Shown here: positions 50,017-59,538 of the stretch, piece by piece
How positions within the stretch are numbered: the first letter of the stretch is position 1
How the letters are laid out: the number at the start of each line of letters is the position of its first letter
Source: Acidobacteriaceae bacterium
Lineage (GTDB): Bacteria; Acidobacteriota; Terriglobia; Terriglobales; Acidobacteriaceae
Reading direction: 5' to 3'
Length of the DNA: 64,000 nt
Assembly: GCA_003139795.1 (NCBI GenBank)
Contig: PLGM01000101.1
Coordinates: forward strand, 7,971-71,970
Position numbers and translations under genes: made by a program
The notes under the pieces: generated by a model
The model's input: only the letters and a program-made list of their open reading frames with translations
What the model was told of the DNA's origin: nothing
Database searches by the model: none

Positions 50017-51702
50017 GTGAGTCAGAACGTAACTTCGGCAAAACCGATCCGCAGAGCGTTGTTGAGCGTGACCGACAAGACCGGCCTGGTCGAGTTTGCC
50101 CAGGTGCTGGCGAGTTTTGGCGTCGAGCTGATCTCCACCGGCGGCACCGCGCGCGCCCTGCGCGAAGCCGGCCTGACCGTCAAGGACATCAGCGACCTCA
50201 CTGGCTTTCCTGAGATGCTCGACGGCCGCGTCAAGACCCTCCACCCGCGTGTGCATGGTGGGCTGCTCTACATTCGCGGCAACGCCCGGCACGAGGCAGC
50301 CGTGGCGGCCCATGGCATCGATCCCATCGACATGGTGGTGGTGAACCTCTACGCCTTTGAGAAGACCGCCGCCCAGCCCGGCGTCGCCTTTGGCCACCTC
50401 ATCGAAAACATCGACATCGGCGGACCCTCCATGGTCCGTTCCGCCGCCAAGAACTTTGAAGACGTCGCCATCGTCACCCGCGTCGTTGATTATCCCGCCC
50501 TCATTGAGGAACTTCAGTCGAACAACGGCAGCCTCAGCCGCGCAACCCGCTGGCGGCTCGCCAAACAGGCCTTTTCCACCACCGCCGCCTACGACACCGC
50601 CATCGCCAACACGCTCGAGAGAATCGGGGACGCACTAACGGATCCGGAGCGAGATCGATTGCGTTTGGTGGGATCGGGTCTAGACATCGCCGGAATCCTC
50701 GAAAGCGCCGCCGTCGCACCTCTGCCCGACAGCCCAGCCAATCTCGACGCCGCCGGCCTGCCCACCATCCTCCGCATCAACCTCCCGCTGGCCCAAGCCC
50801 TCCGCTACGGCGAAAACCCCCACCAGCGCGCCGCCCTCTACGCCGACGGCTCCGGCCTAGGCATTGCCGGGGCAACCCAGCTCCAGGGCAAGGAACTCAG
50901 CTTCAACAACCTCGTCGATCTCGACGCCTGCTGGGAGCTGGCGCAGGAGTTCCCCTCAGGCGAGTCCGATCCCGCCGTCGTGGTCATCGTCAAGCACACC
51001 AACCCCTGCGGCGCGGCCACCGGCGCCACCGTCCTCGAAGCCTATCTAAAAGCCCTCGCCTGTGACCCCGTCTCAGCCTTCGGCGGCGTCATCGGCATCA
51101 ACCGCCTCGTCGACGCCGAGGCCGCCACCGAAATCGCCAAACTCTTCGTCGAAGCCATCGCCGCTCCGTCCTTCACCCCCGAAGCCCGCCAGCGGTTCGC
51201 CGCCAAAAAGAACCTGCGCCTGGTCGAAGTCCAATCCGCCCCGCCCAGGCCCGTCGTCAAGCACGTCTCCGGCGGATTGCTCCTCCAGGACGCCGACACC
51301 GCCCGCGTCACCGAATCGGAGCTGAAAGTCGTCACCTGGCGTCCGCCCACCGCCGAGGAGCTGCGCAGCCTGCTCTTCGCCTGGCGCGTGGCCAAGCACG
51401 TCAAATCCAACGCCATCGTCTACACCCGCGACGGCCAGACCCTGGGCGTCGGCGCGGGCCAGATGAGCCGCGTGGACGCCGCCCGCTTCGGCGCCATGAA
51501 AGCGGTCCTCCCGCTCCAGGGCTGCGTAGCCGCCTCCGACGCCTTTTTCCCCTTCCCCGACGGCCTTGAAACCGTAGCCCAAGCCGGCGCCACCGCCGTC
51601 ATCCAGCCCGGCGGTTCCGTAAGAGATCAGGACGTAATCGACGCCGCCGACAAACTCGGCCTCGCCATGGTCTTCACCGGGATTCGTCACTTCCGCCATT
51701 GA
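50017..51702 (+). CDS. purH: Bifunctional AICAR formyltransferase/IMP cyclohydrolase
   Basis: [62 protein letters not shown]. Confidence 0.97.
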   Translation: MSQNVTSAKPIRRALLSVTDKTGLVEFAQVLASFGVELISTGGTARALREAGLTVKDISDLTGFPEMLDGRVKTLHPRVHGGLLYIRGNARHEAAVAAHGIDPIDMVVVNLYAFEKTAAQPGVAFGHLIENIDIGGPSMVRSAAKNFEDVAIVTRVVDYPALIEELQSNNGSLSRATRWRLAKQAFSTTAAYDTAIANTLERIGDALTDPERDRLRLVGSGLDIAGILESAAVAPLPDSPANLDAAGLPTILRINLPLAQALRYGENPHQRAALYADGSGLGIAGATQLQGKELSFNNLVDLDACWELAQEFPSGESDPAVVVIVKHTNPCGAATGATVLEAYLKALACDPVSAFGGVIGINRLVDAEAATEIAKLFVEAIAAPSFTPEARQRFAAKKNLRLVEVQSAPPRPVVKHVSGGLLLQDADTARVTESELKVVTWRPPTAEELRSLLFAWRVAKHVKSNAIVYTRDGQTLGVGAGQMSRVDAARFGAMKAVLPLQGCVAASDAFFPFPDGLETVAQAGATAVIQPGGSVRDQDVIDAADKLGLAMVFTGIRHFRH

Positions 51703-51800
51703 GGAATCAGAAACTACGCAGGCTCCGCTCACCACCGTGCGACTTCTGCTCCAGGGTTGGGAGGTTCGCTCCAACGAATAAATGTGCTCATAATCAATGC

Positions 51801-52454
51801 ATGGGAATCTATGTGGGATTCGATCCAGGGGGAATTGGTGCATTTGGATGGGCGGTCCTCTCTGGCAAAGCATTTCCCCTTCAGCTCGTAGGTTGCGGCA
51901 CGGCCGATCACGCGCAAAGCGCGTTTGAGGCCGCCAGAAGATGCGCAGGTGACAAATTCAATGCCGTTGGAATCGACGCGCCTTTGTTTTGGAATCCTGC
52001 CGGGGACAGGTATGCAGACCAGATCGTTAGAACAGCAATTACGAAGCTGGGATCCCGGGGCGGTACAGTTGGTTCGGTCAATTCGCTTCGAGGAGCTTGC
52101 TTGATTCAAGGGATTCTTGTGGCCATGATGTGCCAACAGATGTTAGACCAAGGAAGTCATATTACCGAAGCCCATCCAAAGGCGCTCCTTTGGCTCCTTG
52201 GCAAGGCAACGCGCACACACCGCCCTGACATGATCGCCTTGAATGACCTTCACGACTATTTTGTGATGAGCGGGACTCAGGGAGCCAATGACCACGAAAG
52301 AGATGCCTCGCTTGGTGCAATCTCTGCATTTGCTGCGCAGACCCGACCTTCCGCGTGGCAAGACCTTTTTTGTCTCGAACCCAACCCGATCACGCCCTTA
52401 GACCCGTCGCCTGGGTATTGGATGCCCCTTAGTTTGGAAAAACCATCAAAATGA
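51801..52454 (+). CDS. DUF429-like predicted RNase H-fold nuclease
   Basis: MGIYVGFDPGGIGAFGWAVLSG, VGIDAPLFW, ITEAHPKALLWLLG, NDHERDASLGA. Confidence 0.75.
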   Translation: MGIYVGFDPGGIGAFGWAVLSGKAFPLQLVGCGTADHAQSAFEAARRCAGDKFNAVGIDAPLFWNPAGDRYADQIVRTAITKLGSRGGTVGSVNSLRGACLIQGILVAMMCQQMLDQGSHITEAHPKALLWLLGKATRTHRPDMIALNDLHDYFVMSGTQGANDHERDASLGAISAFAAQTRPSAWQDLFCLEPNPITPLDPSPGYWMPLSLEKPSK

Positions 52455-52480
52455 TTTAACGGAGGGGCAGCGAAATCTCA

Positions 52481-52648
52481 TCAGCCCGCCTTCTGGTCTT
52501 CCGCCCAAAGCCAGCCGGTAATGGCCTCTCGAATGTTGACGAGAGCCTCTTTTTCATCTCTGCCCTGGCTCACGCAGCCCGGCAATGCCGGGCACTCGGC
52601 CACAATCCAGCCATCCTCTTCGGAATGCAGAACCACATGAAACATCAT
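52481..52648 (-). CDS. Solitary HicB-like protein
   Basis: MMFHVVLHSEEDGWIVAECPALPGCVSQGRDEKEALVNIREAI. Confidence 0.85.
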   Translation of the reverse strand: MMFHVVLHSEEDGWIVAECPALPGCVSQGRDEKEALVNIREAITGWLWAEDQKAG

Positions 52649-52970
52649 GGCAATACTCCTCGGCAACCCGAATTGCAATGCTTGAACACCGCCGGATTGC
52701 GCGTCAAACGATTGTACGAGCGCCGGACGCCCTACACCAGCCTACCACCAGCGAGCATTCGGATAGTGAGGCTATGAGCCCCTTCGCCCTACCTCGACGG
52801 CTGCCTTTCGCGAGAATCCCGCATTCCGACGTGCTGTTCGAGACAAATGACCGGAAAAATCGTCTGTACAATAGGCAGAGTGGCTCCTACCGGCTGCCTG
52901 CGCTGTCTTTCGGCCCTCCGGTGTGGAGTTTTCCCCGTTCGCCCGGCTTGAAAGGCACGGAATCCCAACG

Positions 52971-55172
52971 ATGATGAAACTCAAGAACTCTTCGCTGCCC
53001 CTCTGGCTCTCGATTGTTGCCGCCACGCTGGTCTCGCTGCCGGCCTTGCAAGCCCGCGCCCAGAATGAGCCGGGAAGCACACTTCCGGAAACCACTGCTC
53101 CCCCGAAGTTGCCCGCCAGTAGCCCCGCCCAGACTGCTCCCGCCAAAACCGCGCCGGCCAAGGTCGCGGCTTCCAACCAAACCCCCGCGCAGCCTCCCGA
53201 CCGCGCCACGGCCTACTATCACCTCGCGCTGGCCAACAACTACGAGGAAGACGCCATTGCCAATGGCAACACCGAGGACGCGCGACTGGCCATCGAGGAG
53301 TACAAATCGGCGCTAAACGCCGACCCCAACTCCCCGCAGTTGAACGACGGCCTCTCCGATCTCTACTTCCGGACCGGCCACATTCACGAAGCCGAAGCCA
53401 CCGCCCGAGGCCTGCTCAAGACCTCTCCCGACGACATCGAGGCCCACAAGCTGCTGGGGCGGCTTTACCTGCGCCAGTTGAGCGACGCCTCCAATGCGGT
53501 CTCGTCCGCCTCGCCCTCCGGCAACGTTCTCGACCAGGCCATCGCCGAGTTTGAAAGGATCATCCAACTGCAACCCAAAAGCGTCGAGGATCGCATGGTC
53601 CTGGGCCAGCTTTACACCGTCAAGCACGATCCGAAAAAAGCGGAGGAAGAGTTCAAGACCGCCCAGGCCATCGAGCCCGATTCCGAGGAAGTGGTCCTCA
53701 ACCTGGCCCGTCTCTATGCCGAAAGCGGCGATGTGGCACACTCCGTCAAGGTGATTGAAGCCGTCCCGGTGGCCGACCGCAGCCCCAAGATGGAGGTAGC
53801 CCTGGGCGCGGCCTATGACCAGTTGAAGCAGACCAAGGACGCCATCGCCGCCTATCAGCGCGCCGCCGACATGGATCCTGAGGACGCCCACACCCTCGAT
53901 GCTCTCGGCCAGGCGCTGCTTGCCGACAACCAGCTCGACGAAGCCCTGAAGCAATTCAAGCTGCTGGCCGAGGCCGATCCCGAGGACACTGAGGCCCTGA
54001 TCCACATCGCTGAAATTCAGCGCCGCCAGGGCAAGTATGAGGATGCGCTGGTCACCATCCGCAAGGCCCGCAAGCAGGACCCCAACTCCCTGGAGGCCGG
54101 TTTCAACGAAGGCCTGCTCCTTGACCAGTTGGGCCGCTTCGACGAGGCCACCCAGACCTTCGAAAAGATGGTGGACCTCACCTCCCACGCCAACGGCGCC
54201 TACACCAACGAAGAGAAGACCAACCGCGGCTTCTTCCTGGAGCGGCTCGGCGCTATCTACCACGAGCAGAACAAGACCGATCAGGCCATCGCCACCTACC
54301 AGAAGATGGTCGACATGGGCGGCGAAACCGCCGTGCGCGGCTTTGAGGCCCAGGTCGAGACCTACGGCGAAGCCAAAATCTTCGACCGCGCCGTCGAGGT
54401 CGCCCGCAAAGCCGTCGCAGCCAACCCCAAGGATATGGATCTGAAGCTCACGCTCGCCGGCGCCCTGGTGGAGCAAGGCAAAAACGAAGACGCCCTCACT
54501 TTGACCAAGAGCCTGCTGGACAACTCCGACAAAGACCGCGTGGTGTGGCTGAGGCTGGGCCAGTTCTACACCGAGATGCACCGCTGGAAGGAGGCCGACG
54601 AGGCATACGCCAAGGCCGGTCCGCTCACCACCAAAAATGAAGACCGCGCCTACCTGCTCTTCCTGAAGGGCGCGCTGGCTGAGCGCCAGAAGCACTACGA
54701 GCCCGCCGAGCAGTTCTTCCGCCAGGCCCTCGATCTGGACGCCAACAGCGCCATGACCCTCAACTACCTGGGCTACATGCTGGCCGACAAGGGCATTCGC
54801 CTCCCCGAGGCCCTCAAGCTGATTCGCAAGGCCGTCGATCTCGAACCCACGAACGGCGCTTACCTCGATTCCCTCGGCTGGGCCTACTTCAAGCTGGGAC
54901 AGTACGAAGAGGCCGAGGAAAACCTCCGCAAGGCCGTCGAACGCGACCAGACCGACCCCACCGTCCACGACCATCTGGGCGAACTCTACGAGAAGACGGG
55001 CCGCATCCGCCTGGCCGCCGCGCAATGGGAACTTTCGCTCGCCGAGTACGCCAAATCCGCTCCCGCCGACGTTGAGCCCGGCGACGTAGCCAAGGTCCAG
55101 CGCAAGCTGGAAAGCGCCCGCGTCAAGCTCGCCAAGCAGGAAAGCGCCGCCGGCCAACCCAAGCCGGAATAA
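52971..55172 (+). CDS. Secreted tetratricopeptide repeat protein
   Basis: Signal peptide and many TPR units across ~730 aa. Confidence 0.9.
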   Translation: MMKLKNSSLPLWLSIVAATLVSLPALQARAQNEPGSTLPETTAPPKLPASSPAQTAPAKTAPAKVAASNQTPAQPPDRATAYYHLALANNYEEDAIANGNTEDARLAIEEYKSALNADPNSPQLNDGLSDLYFRTGHIHEAEATARGLLKTSPDDIEAHKLLGRLYLRQLSDASNAVSSASPSGNVLDQAIAEFERIIQLQPKSVEDRMVLGQLYTVKHDPKKAEEEFKTAQAIEPDSEEVVLNLARLYAESGDVAHSVKVIEAVPVADRSPKMEVALGAAYDQLKQTKDAIAAYQRAADMDPEDAHTLDALGQALLADNQLDEALKQFKLLAEADPEDTEALIHIAEIQRRQGKYEDALVTIRKARKQDPNSLEAGFNEGLLLDQLGRFDEATQTFEKMVDLTSHANGAYTNEEKTNRGFFLERLGAIYHEQNKTDQAIATYQKMVDMGGETAVRGFEAQVETYGEAKIFDRAVEVARKAVAANPKDMDLKLTLAGALVEQGKNEDALTLTKSLLDNSDKDRVVWLRLGQFYTEMHRWKEADEAYAKAGPLTTKNEDRAYLLFLKGALAERQKHYEPAEQFFRQALDLDANSAMTLNYLGYMLADKGIRLPEALKLIRKAVDLEPTNGAYLDSLGWAYFKLGQYEEAEENLRKAVERDQTDPTVHDHLGELYEKTGRIRLAAAQWELSLAEYAKSAPADVEPGDVAKVQRKLESARVKLAKQESAAGQPKPE

Positions 55173-55239
55173 GCAGCAACGGCAGACCGGGGCTACCAGG
55201 CTGGGGCTCTGCAGGCTGCGGAAAAATGCACTGGCACCC

Positions 55240-55261
55240 CAGGTCTCGACTTTGAGACCTG
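55240..55261. repeat. CCAGGTCTC/GAGACCTGG palindrome family copy
   Basis: CAGGTCTC-GACTTT-GAGACCTG. Confidence 0.85.
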
Positions 55262-55337
55262 TGAGTCGATGAAGCCCAACCAACGCCGGCCCGGAGCGAT
55301 GGCAGGCCGGGGCTCTACAGGTTGCGGAAACACCCGT

Positions 55338-56219
55338 CTACTGCTTGGTCTCCAACGGGTGCTGCGAATCCTCGAAGAACTGGTTTTGCAGTTTGAGGCT
55401 GACCCGGTCGGCCTTGATTGCCTTGATCGCTTCGGCAATCTGGCGCGACCATTCCTTCTGTTCGAATTCTCCCAGTTCCTTGTTCCCTGCCGCGCCCTCA
55501 CCCGAATAGTGATTCGGAAAACGCGCATACCACCAGATGCCTGTATAAACGGAGCCCGGCAAAGACTGCCGTTTCTGGTCCGCGCCCGATTCCTGCGTTG
55601 CACGGTCCATGTGCACCAGGTCGGGCCGCGCAATCAGCATCAGCGAAGTCTCCGTTTCGCCTGCGTGCATGTCTGTCTGCGTCTTCATGGCTGGCCGTCC
55701 CGGCACGTCCGTGTTCGGCAGTCCGAAAACATAAACCACGTAGTCGCGCGGGCTGGCCAGCTGCGCCTGCGCGAACAGCGGCAAAAGGCTGTTGTTTCCG
55801 CCGTGGCCATTCACAATGACCACCTTCTTGCAGCCATTGCGCGCCATCTCCTTTACCGTCTCCTCAAGCAGCGTCAGTTGCGTCGTCAGGCTGTAGGCCA
55901 CCGTTCCGGGCTGTTGCTGGGCCTCGAATATCTGCCCGAAATAATACTCGGGAAATACCACCGCATACTCCTGCTTGACCGCATTCATCACCGCGAAGCG
56001 AACATCGAGCAGGTCCGTGCCCAACGGCAGGTGCGGTCCGTGTTTTTCAATAATGCCGAACGGCAGCACGCAAACCCCTTGCGACTGGTGAACGGCCTCA
56101 ATGAAGTCGGGTCCGGTAAGTTCTTCCCATTTTGCGGAAAGGCTCCCTTGAGGCAGACAGACCTGTGCCGGCAGCAAAAGAAAAAACAGCGAGAGAATCA
56201 TGCTGGATTTGGTTTTCAT
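55338..56219 (-). CDS. Secreted creatininase-family protein
   Basis: Signal peptide; VCVLPFGIIEKHGPHLPLGTDLLD; VNGHGGNNSLL; HAGETETS. Confidence 0.88.
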   Translation of the reverse strand: MKTKSSMILSLFFLLLPAQVCLPQGSLSAKWEELTGPDFIEAVHQSQGVCVLPFGIIEKHGPHLPLGTDLLDVRFAVMNAVKQEYAVVFPEYYFGQIFEAQQQPGTVAYSLTTQLTLLEETVKEMARNGCKKVVIVNGHGGNNSLLPLFAQAQLASPRDYVVYVFGLPNTDVPGRPAMKTQTDMHAGETETSLMLIARPDLVHMDRATQESGADQKRQSLPGSVYTGIWWYARFPNHYSGEGAAGNKELGEFEQKEWSRQIAEAIKAIKADRVSLKLQNQFFEDSQHPLETKQ

Positions 56220-56319
56220 CGTCACCCCCCTTGGCGCTTGACCCGGAAAATCATACCACCGTTGTGGGCAGTGCATTGCCAGGAGCGCGCTTGGAGCCAC
56301 GCCGCCGGCGAGCCGTTGA

Positions 56320-56366
56320 AGCAAAAACAAGAAAGCCCGCGTCTCGGATTGGAGACACGGGCTTCC
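56320..56366 (-). terminator. Probable intrinsic terminator of the 56430-57419 gene
   Basis: AAGCCCGCGTCTC-GGATTG-GAGACACGGGCTT hairpin followed, on the minus strand, by cTTGTTTTTGC. Confidence 0.65.
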
Positions 56367-56429
56367 TCGAACATGCAACTCCGCCATCGTGATTGGGCCG
56401 GAATCGATGAAAGCGTTCGAGCGTCTTCC

Positions 56430-57419
56430 CTACTTCGTTCCCTCCGCAGCTGATGCAATGTACAAATCCACGTTGCTGCTGTCCACCAGCGAGGTGCCGG
56501 TATCCACAAACACCGGGTACGGCGAGAAGGAGTCGGTTGCGTAGTCTTTGTTCAGTGCCTTGGGCGGGTCATGGTAGATCTCGTCCAGCGCCTTCAGCCC
56601 CACCAAACCCATCGTGAAGGGCTTCTGCGCGATCGTCGCGTCGATGGCGCCCGACTTGATTCCGTCCAGCGTATCCTGGTCCACATCCCAGGCCATCAGC
56701 TCCCGGCCGCCGCCGCTCCGCTTGATGGCATCGGCCACCACCTTGCCCGACGATGCTTCCAGACACACAAATGCATCGATCTTCTTCGGGCCGGTCAGCG
56801 CCAACACCTCCTGGGCCTTGTCGAACGCGTTGCGCGCATCGCCCTTGATGTCCACCACATCCACGATCTTGATCTCCGGACGGGTCGCGAACACGTCTTT
56901 AAAGCCCTTCAGCCGCTCGTCCGTATTGGGCTGGCCGCCGAGGGTAAAGAAGATCACGTTGCCCTTCCCGCCCAGCTTCTCGATCACCCGTCTGCCGCCC
57001 AGACGTCCTGCCTCCAGGTTGTTGGTCCCGATGAAATACAGCCTTCGGCTGCCTGCCGCATCCGAGTCCATGGTAATCACGGGAATCCCTGCGTTGACCG
57101 CCGCATCGAGCCCTGGCAGCAGCACCGATGCGTCGGCCACGGAAATCAGAATCCCCGACGGCTTGGCCGCAACCGCCTTCTGCAATTCGTCCAGTTCGGC
57201 CTTCGGATCGTAGGTGTCCGGTCCCACCACTCTGGCCGTCACCTTGTACTGAGCCGCTGCCCGTTTGAATCCCGCCGCCGCCGTCTGCCAGTAGGGCAGG
57301 TTCACGTTGGTCGCTATCAGGTAGAAGACCTCTTTGGTCGAGTGCCTGCCTTCGCAGCCCGACGTGAACGCAACTCCCAGCGCCAGTATCGCCAACGCTG
57401 CTGTCTTGATCGCTTTCAT
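56430..57419 (-). CDS. Sugar ABC transporter substrate-binding lipoprotein (RbsB-like)
   Basis: Lipobox-like ALGVAFTSGCEG; VNLPYWQTAAAGFKRAAAQY; FFTLGGQPNTDERLKGF. Confidence 0.88.
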   Translation of the reverse strand: MKAIKTAALAILALGVAFTSGCEGRHSTKEVFYLIATNVNLPYWQTAAAGFKRAAAQYKVTARVVGPDTYDPKAELDELQKAVAAKPSGILISVADASVLLPGLDAAVNAGIPVITMDSDAAGSRRLYFIGTNNLEAGRLGGRRVIEKLGGKGNVIFFTLGGQPNTDERLKGFKDVFATRPEIKIVDVVDIKGDARNAFDKAQEVLALTGPKKIDAFVCLEASSGKVVADAIKRSGGGRELMAWDVDQDTLDGIKSGAIDATIAQKPFTMGLVGLKALDEIYHDPPKALNKDYATDSFSPYPVFVDTGTSLVDSSNVDLYIASAAEGTK

Positions 57420-57676
57420 GCTTGCCTCCCGGTCCGGATGTGAGATGTCTTCGGGGGCCGGCGCCGGATTTCGTCCCCGCGCCAACCCTCTCGCAAAATT
57501 CGGCAGGATAGTACTACCGCTCGATTGCCCTTGTCCAATCCCCGCCGCAATGAAAACGTTATACCACTGCCGGGTCGCGTCGATGGTGATTCAGAGCACG
57601 TTCGTCTCTTTCCTTCTGCGCTCACGTCCCCATCTGCGGTATAACCAGACGTGAACTCCTCTCTTGCGCATTGACG

Positions 57677-58846
57677 ATGTCGGACTCTCAAACCAGCTCG
57701 CCTGCCAAACTCCCGCCGGGGATTGCCGTCTGCGGCCGCCAGGACGCCGAACTCGCCCGCCGCACCCACGCCGAATCCCCTCATTCCTACCGCACTCCCT
57801 TCGCCCGCGACGCCGCCCGGATTCTGCACTCCAAGGCCTTTCGCCGCCTCGCCGGCAAGACCCAGGTCTTCACCCGCCTGCCCGCAGAATCCCCCTCCGA
57901 CCACTTCCGCAGCCGCCTCACCCACACCCTCGAGGTCACCCAGATCGCCCGCACCCTGGCCGCCGCCCTGGGCCTCAACACCGAGCTGGCCGAGGCCCTC
58001 GCACTGGTCCACGACATTGGCCATCCGCCCTTTGGCCACGCCGGCGAGCAGGCCCTCGACCACGCCCTCCAGGCCCACGGCCTGCGCTTCGACCACAACC
58101 TCCACGCCCTGCGCATCGTTACGTGGTTCGAGGAGCGGTACGCCGCCTTTCGCGGCCTCAACCTCACCCTTGGCGTAAGGGAGGGCATCGTCAAGCACTC
58201 CCGCGATTACTCCGCCGCCGCCCACCCTGAGCTGGCCGAGTACTTCCTCGACCAGTTCCCGCCCCTTGAAGCCCAGCTCATCGATCTGGCCGACGAAATC
58301 GCCTATCTCACCGCCGATCTCGATGACGGCCTCGACTCCGGCATCCTTGCCCTCCCCCAGGTCCGCGAAGCCGTGCCACTGTTCCGCGGCTTCCACGACG
58401 CTGTTCTCATCCAATACCCCGCCGCCGCGCCCAAGCTCGCCGTGAACGAAGCCATCAAGCGCGTCCTGAACGCGCTGGTCACCGATCTGTTGAACGAAGT
58501 GCGCGCCCGCGTAGCTGCTCTCGGCGCCACAACCCTGGCCGATATCCGCCGCGCGCCCCACCGCCTGGCGGCCCTCAGCCCGCAACTCGAAGCCGAACGC
58601 GCCGCCGCCAAGGATTTCCTTTACGACAACCTCTACAACTCTCCCATCATGGAGGACGCCCACAGCCACGCCACTCAGGTCGTCCAGAGCCTCTTCGCCG
58701 CCCTTATCGCCGACCCCGCCCAACTGCCCGAAGACCACCGCGCACAAATCCCCACCGAAGGCCTCGCCCGCACCGTCGCCGACTACATCGCCGGCATGAC
58801 CGACAGCTACATCGAGCAGGCATGGTTGCGCTGCGGCGGGTCCTGA
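57677..58846 (+). CDS. dgt: Deoxyguanosinetriphosphate triphosphohydrolase-like protein
   Basis: RSRLTHTLEVTQIAR, LVHDIGHPPFGHAGE, ADEIAYLTADLDDGL. Confidence 0.94.
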   Translation: MSDSQTSSPAKLPPGIAVCGRQDAELARRTHAESPHSYRTPFARDAARILHSKAFRRLAGKTQVFTRLPAESPSDHFRSRLTHTLEVTQIARTLAAALGLNTELAEALALVHDIGHPPFGHAGEQALDHALQAHGLRFDHNLHALRIVTWFEERYAAFRGLNLTLGVREGIVKHSRDYSAAAHPELAEYFLDQFPPLEAQLIDLADEIAYLTADLDDGLDSGILALPQVREAVPLFRGFHDAVLIQYPAAAPKLAVNEAIKRVLNALVTDLLNEVRARVAALGATTLADIRRAPHRLAALSPQLEAERAAAKDFLYDNLYNSPIMEDAHSHATQVVQSLFAALIADPAQLPEDHRAQIPTEGLARTVADYIAGMTDSYIEQAWLRCGGS

Positions 58847-58901
58847 CCCGGTCGGCCTGATTTCATTTGCGCCCGGAGACGGGGCAGCATAGAATGCCGC
58901 C

Positions 58902-59180
58902 ATGGCAGATCTAGTTGGCGGCTTGCGGCAGGCGATTCAAGACCTTGTCGCTCCAGATCTCAAAGCGATTCAGGCGAAACAGGATTCAATGAGCGAGCAG
59001 ATGGAAGTGCAACACGATGCGCTCCTGAAGACAGTGGAAGCATTTCGCGCCGAGATGCGCTCTGAGTTCGCGGCGCTTCGGACGAACAACCAGCTTGAAG
59101 TCTTGCGGCAAGTATCTCCATTGAGTGAACGTATCAGCGTGGTTGAGAGCAGCGGTGGGCGCAAGTTCCGCAAGGAGTAA
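58902..59180 (+). CDS. Small coiled-coil protein, family member 2
   Basis: LRQAIQDLVAPDLKAIQAKQDSMSEQMEVQHDALLKTVEAFRAEMRSEF; similar to 21245-21523. Confidence 0.7.
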   Translation: MADLVGGLRQAIQDLVAPDLKAIQAKQDSMSEQMEVQHDALLKTVEAFRAEMRSEFAALRTNNQLEVLRQVSPLSERISVVESSGGRKFRKE

Positions 59181-59249
59181 TGACGGGCAGCCATAGAGTA
59201 GGGACGTCATGGAAGACGGCGGCGTAAGCTCCATCTGCCGCGCTGCTCA

Positions 59250-59459
59250 CTATTCCTTTATGGTCCGCTGCTCCGCAAGCCGCGTTTCCGGCTGGAGAAT
59301 AATACGATCTCCTTCCACACAAATGGCAACGCGGGTTCCATCCACGATTCCGAGCGACTCACAGATCGCAACGGGAATTTCCAGTTCGCCTTCCGAGCCT
59401 ACCGTAGCGTAGTACTGCTCCATGGATTCAATTCTGGCATAGCTCTGGACAATACGCAT
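59250..59459 (-). CDS. AbrB/MazE/SpoVT-like DNA-binding protein
   Basis: MEQYYATVGSEGELEIPVAICESLGIVDGTRVAICVEGDRIILQPE (swapped-hairpin AbrB pattern). Confidence 0.8.
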   Translation of the reverse strand: MRIVQSYARIESMEQYYATVGSEGELEIPVAICESLGIVDGTRVAICVEGDRIILQPETRLAEQRTIKE

Positions 59460-59538
59460 GAGCCTGCCAAAAACAAAGCGGCAAAACGTGTCATTTCCGT
59501 CTTGCCGTTTCCTGTGTTCCCGTATTGCCGCGCCGCCC

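Noticed and set aside
53313-55283. 656-aa minus-strand ORF opposite the TPR gene
   Set aside because: Antisense of a repetitive coding region; low-complexity Gly/Val/Leu.
57416-58903. 495-aa minus-strand ORF opposite dgt
   Set aside because: Antisense of a clear dGTPase gene; no recognised domain.
59491-59530. Degenerate TTTCCGTCTTGCCGTTTCCTGTGTTCCCGTATTGCCG tract downstream of the Asd-like gene
   Set aside because: Looks repetitive but has no fixed period; too degenerate to call a repeat with confidence.
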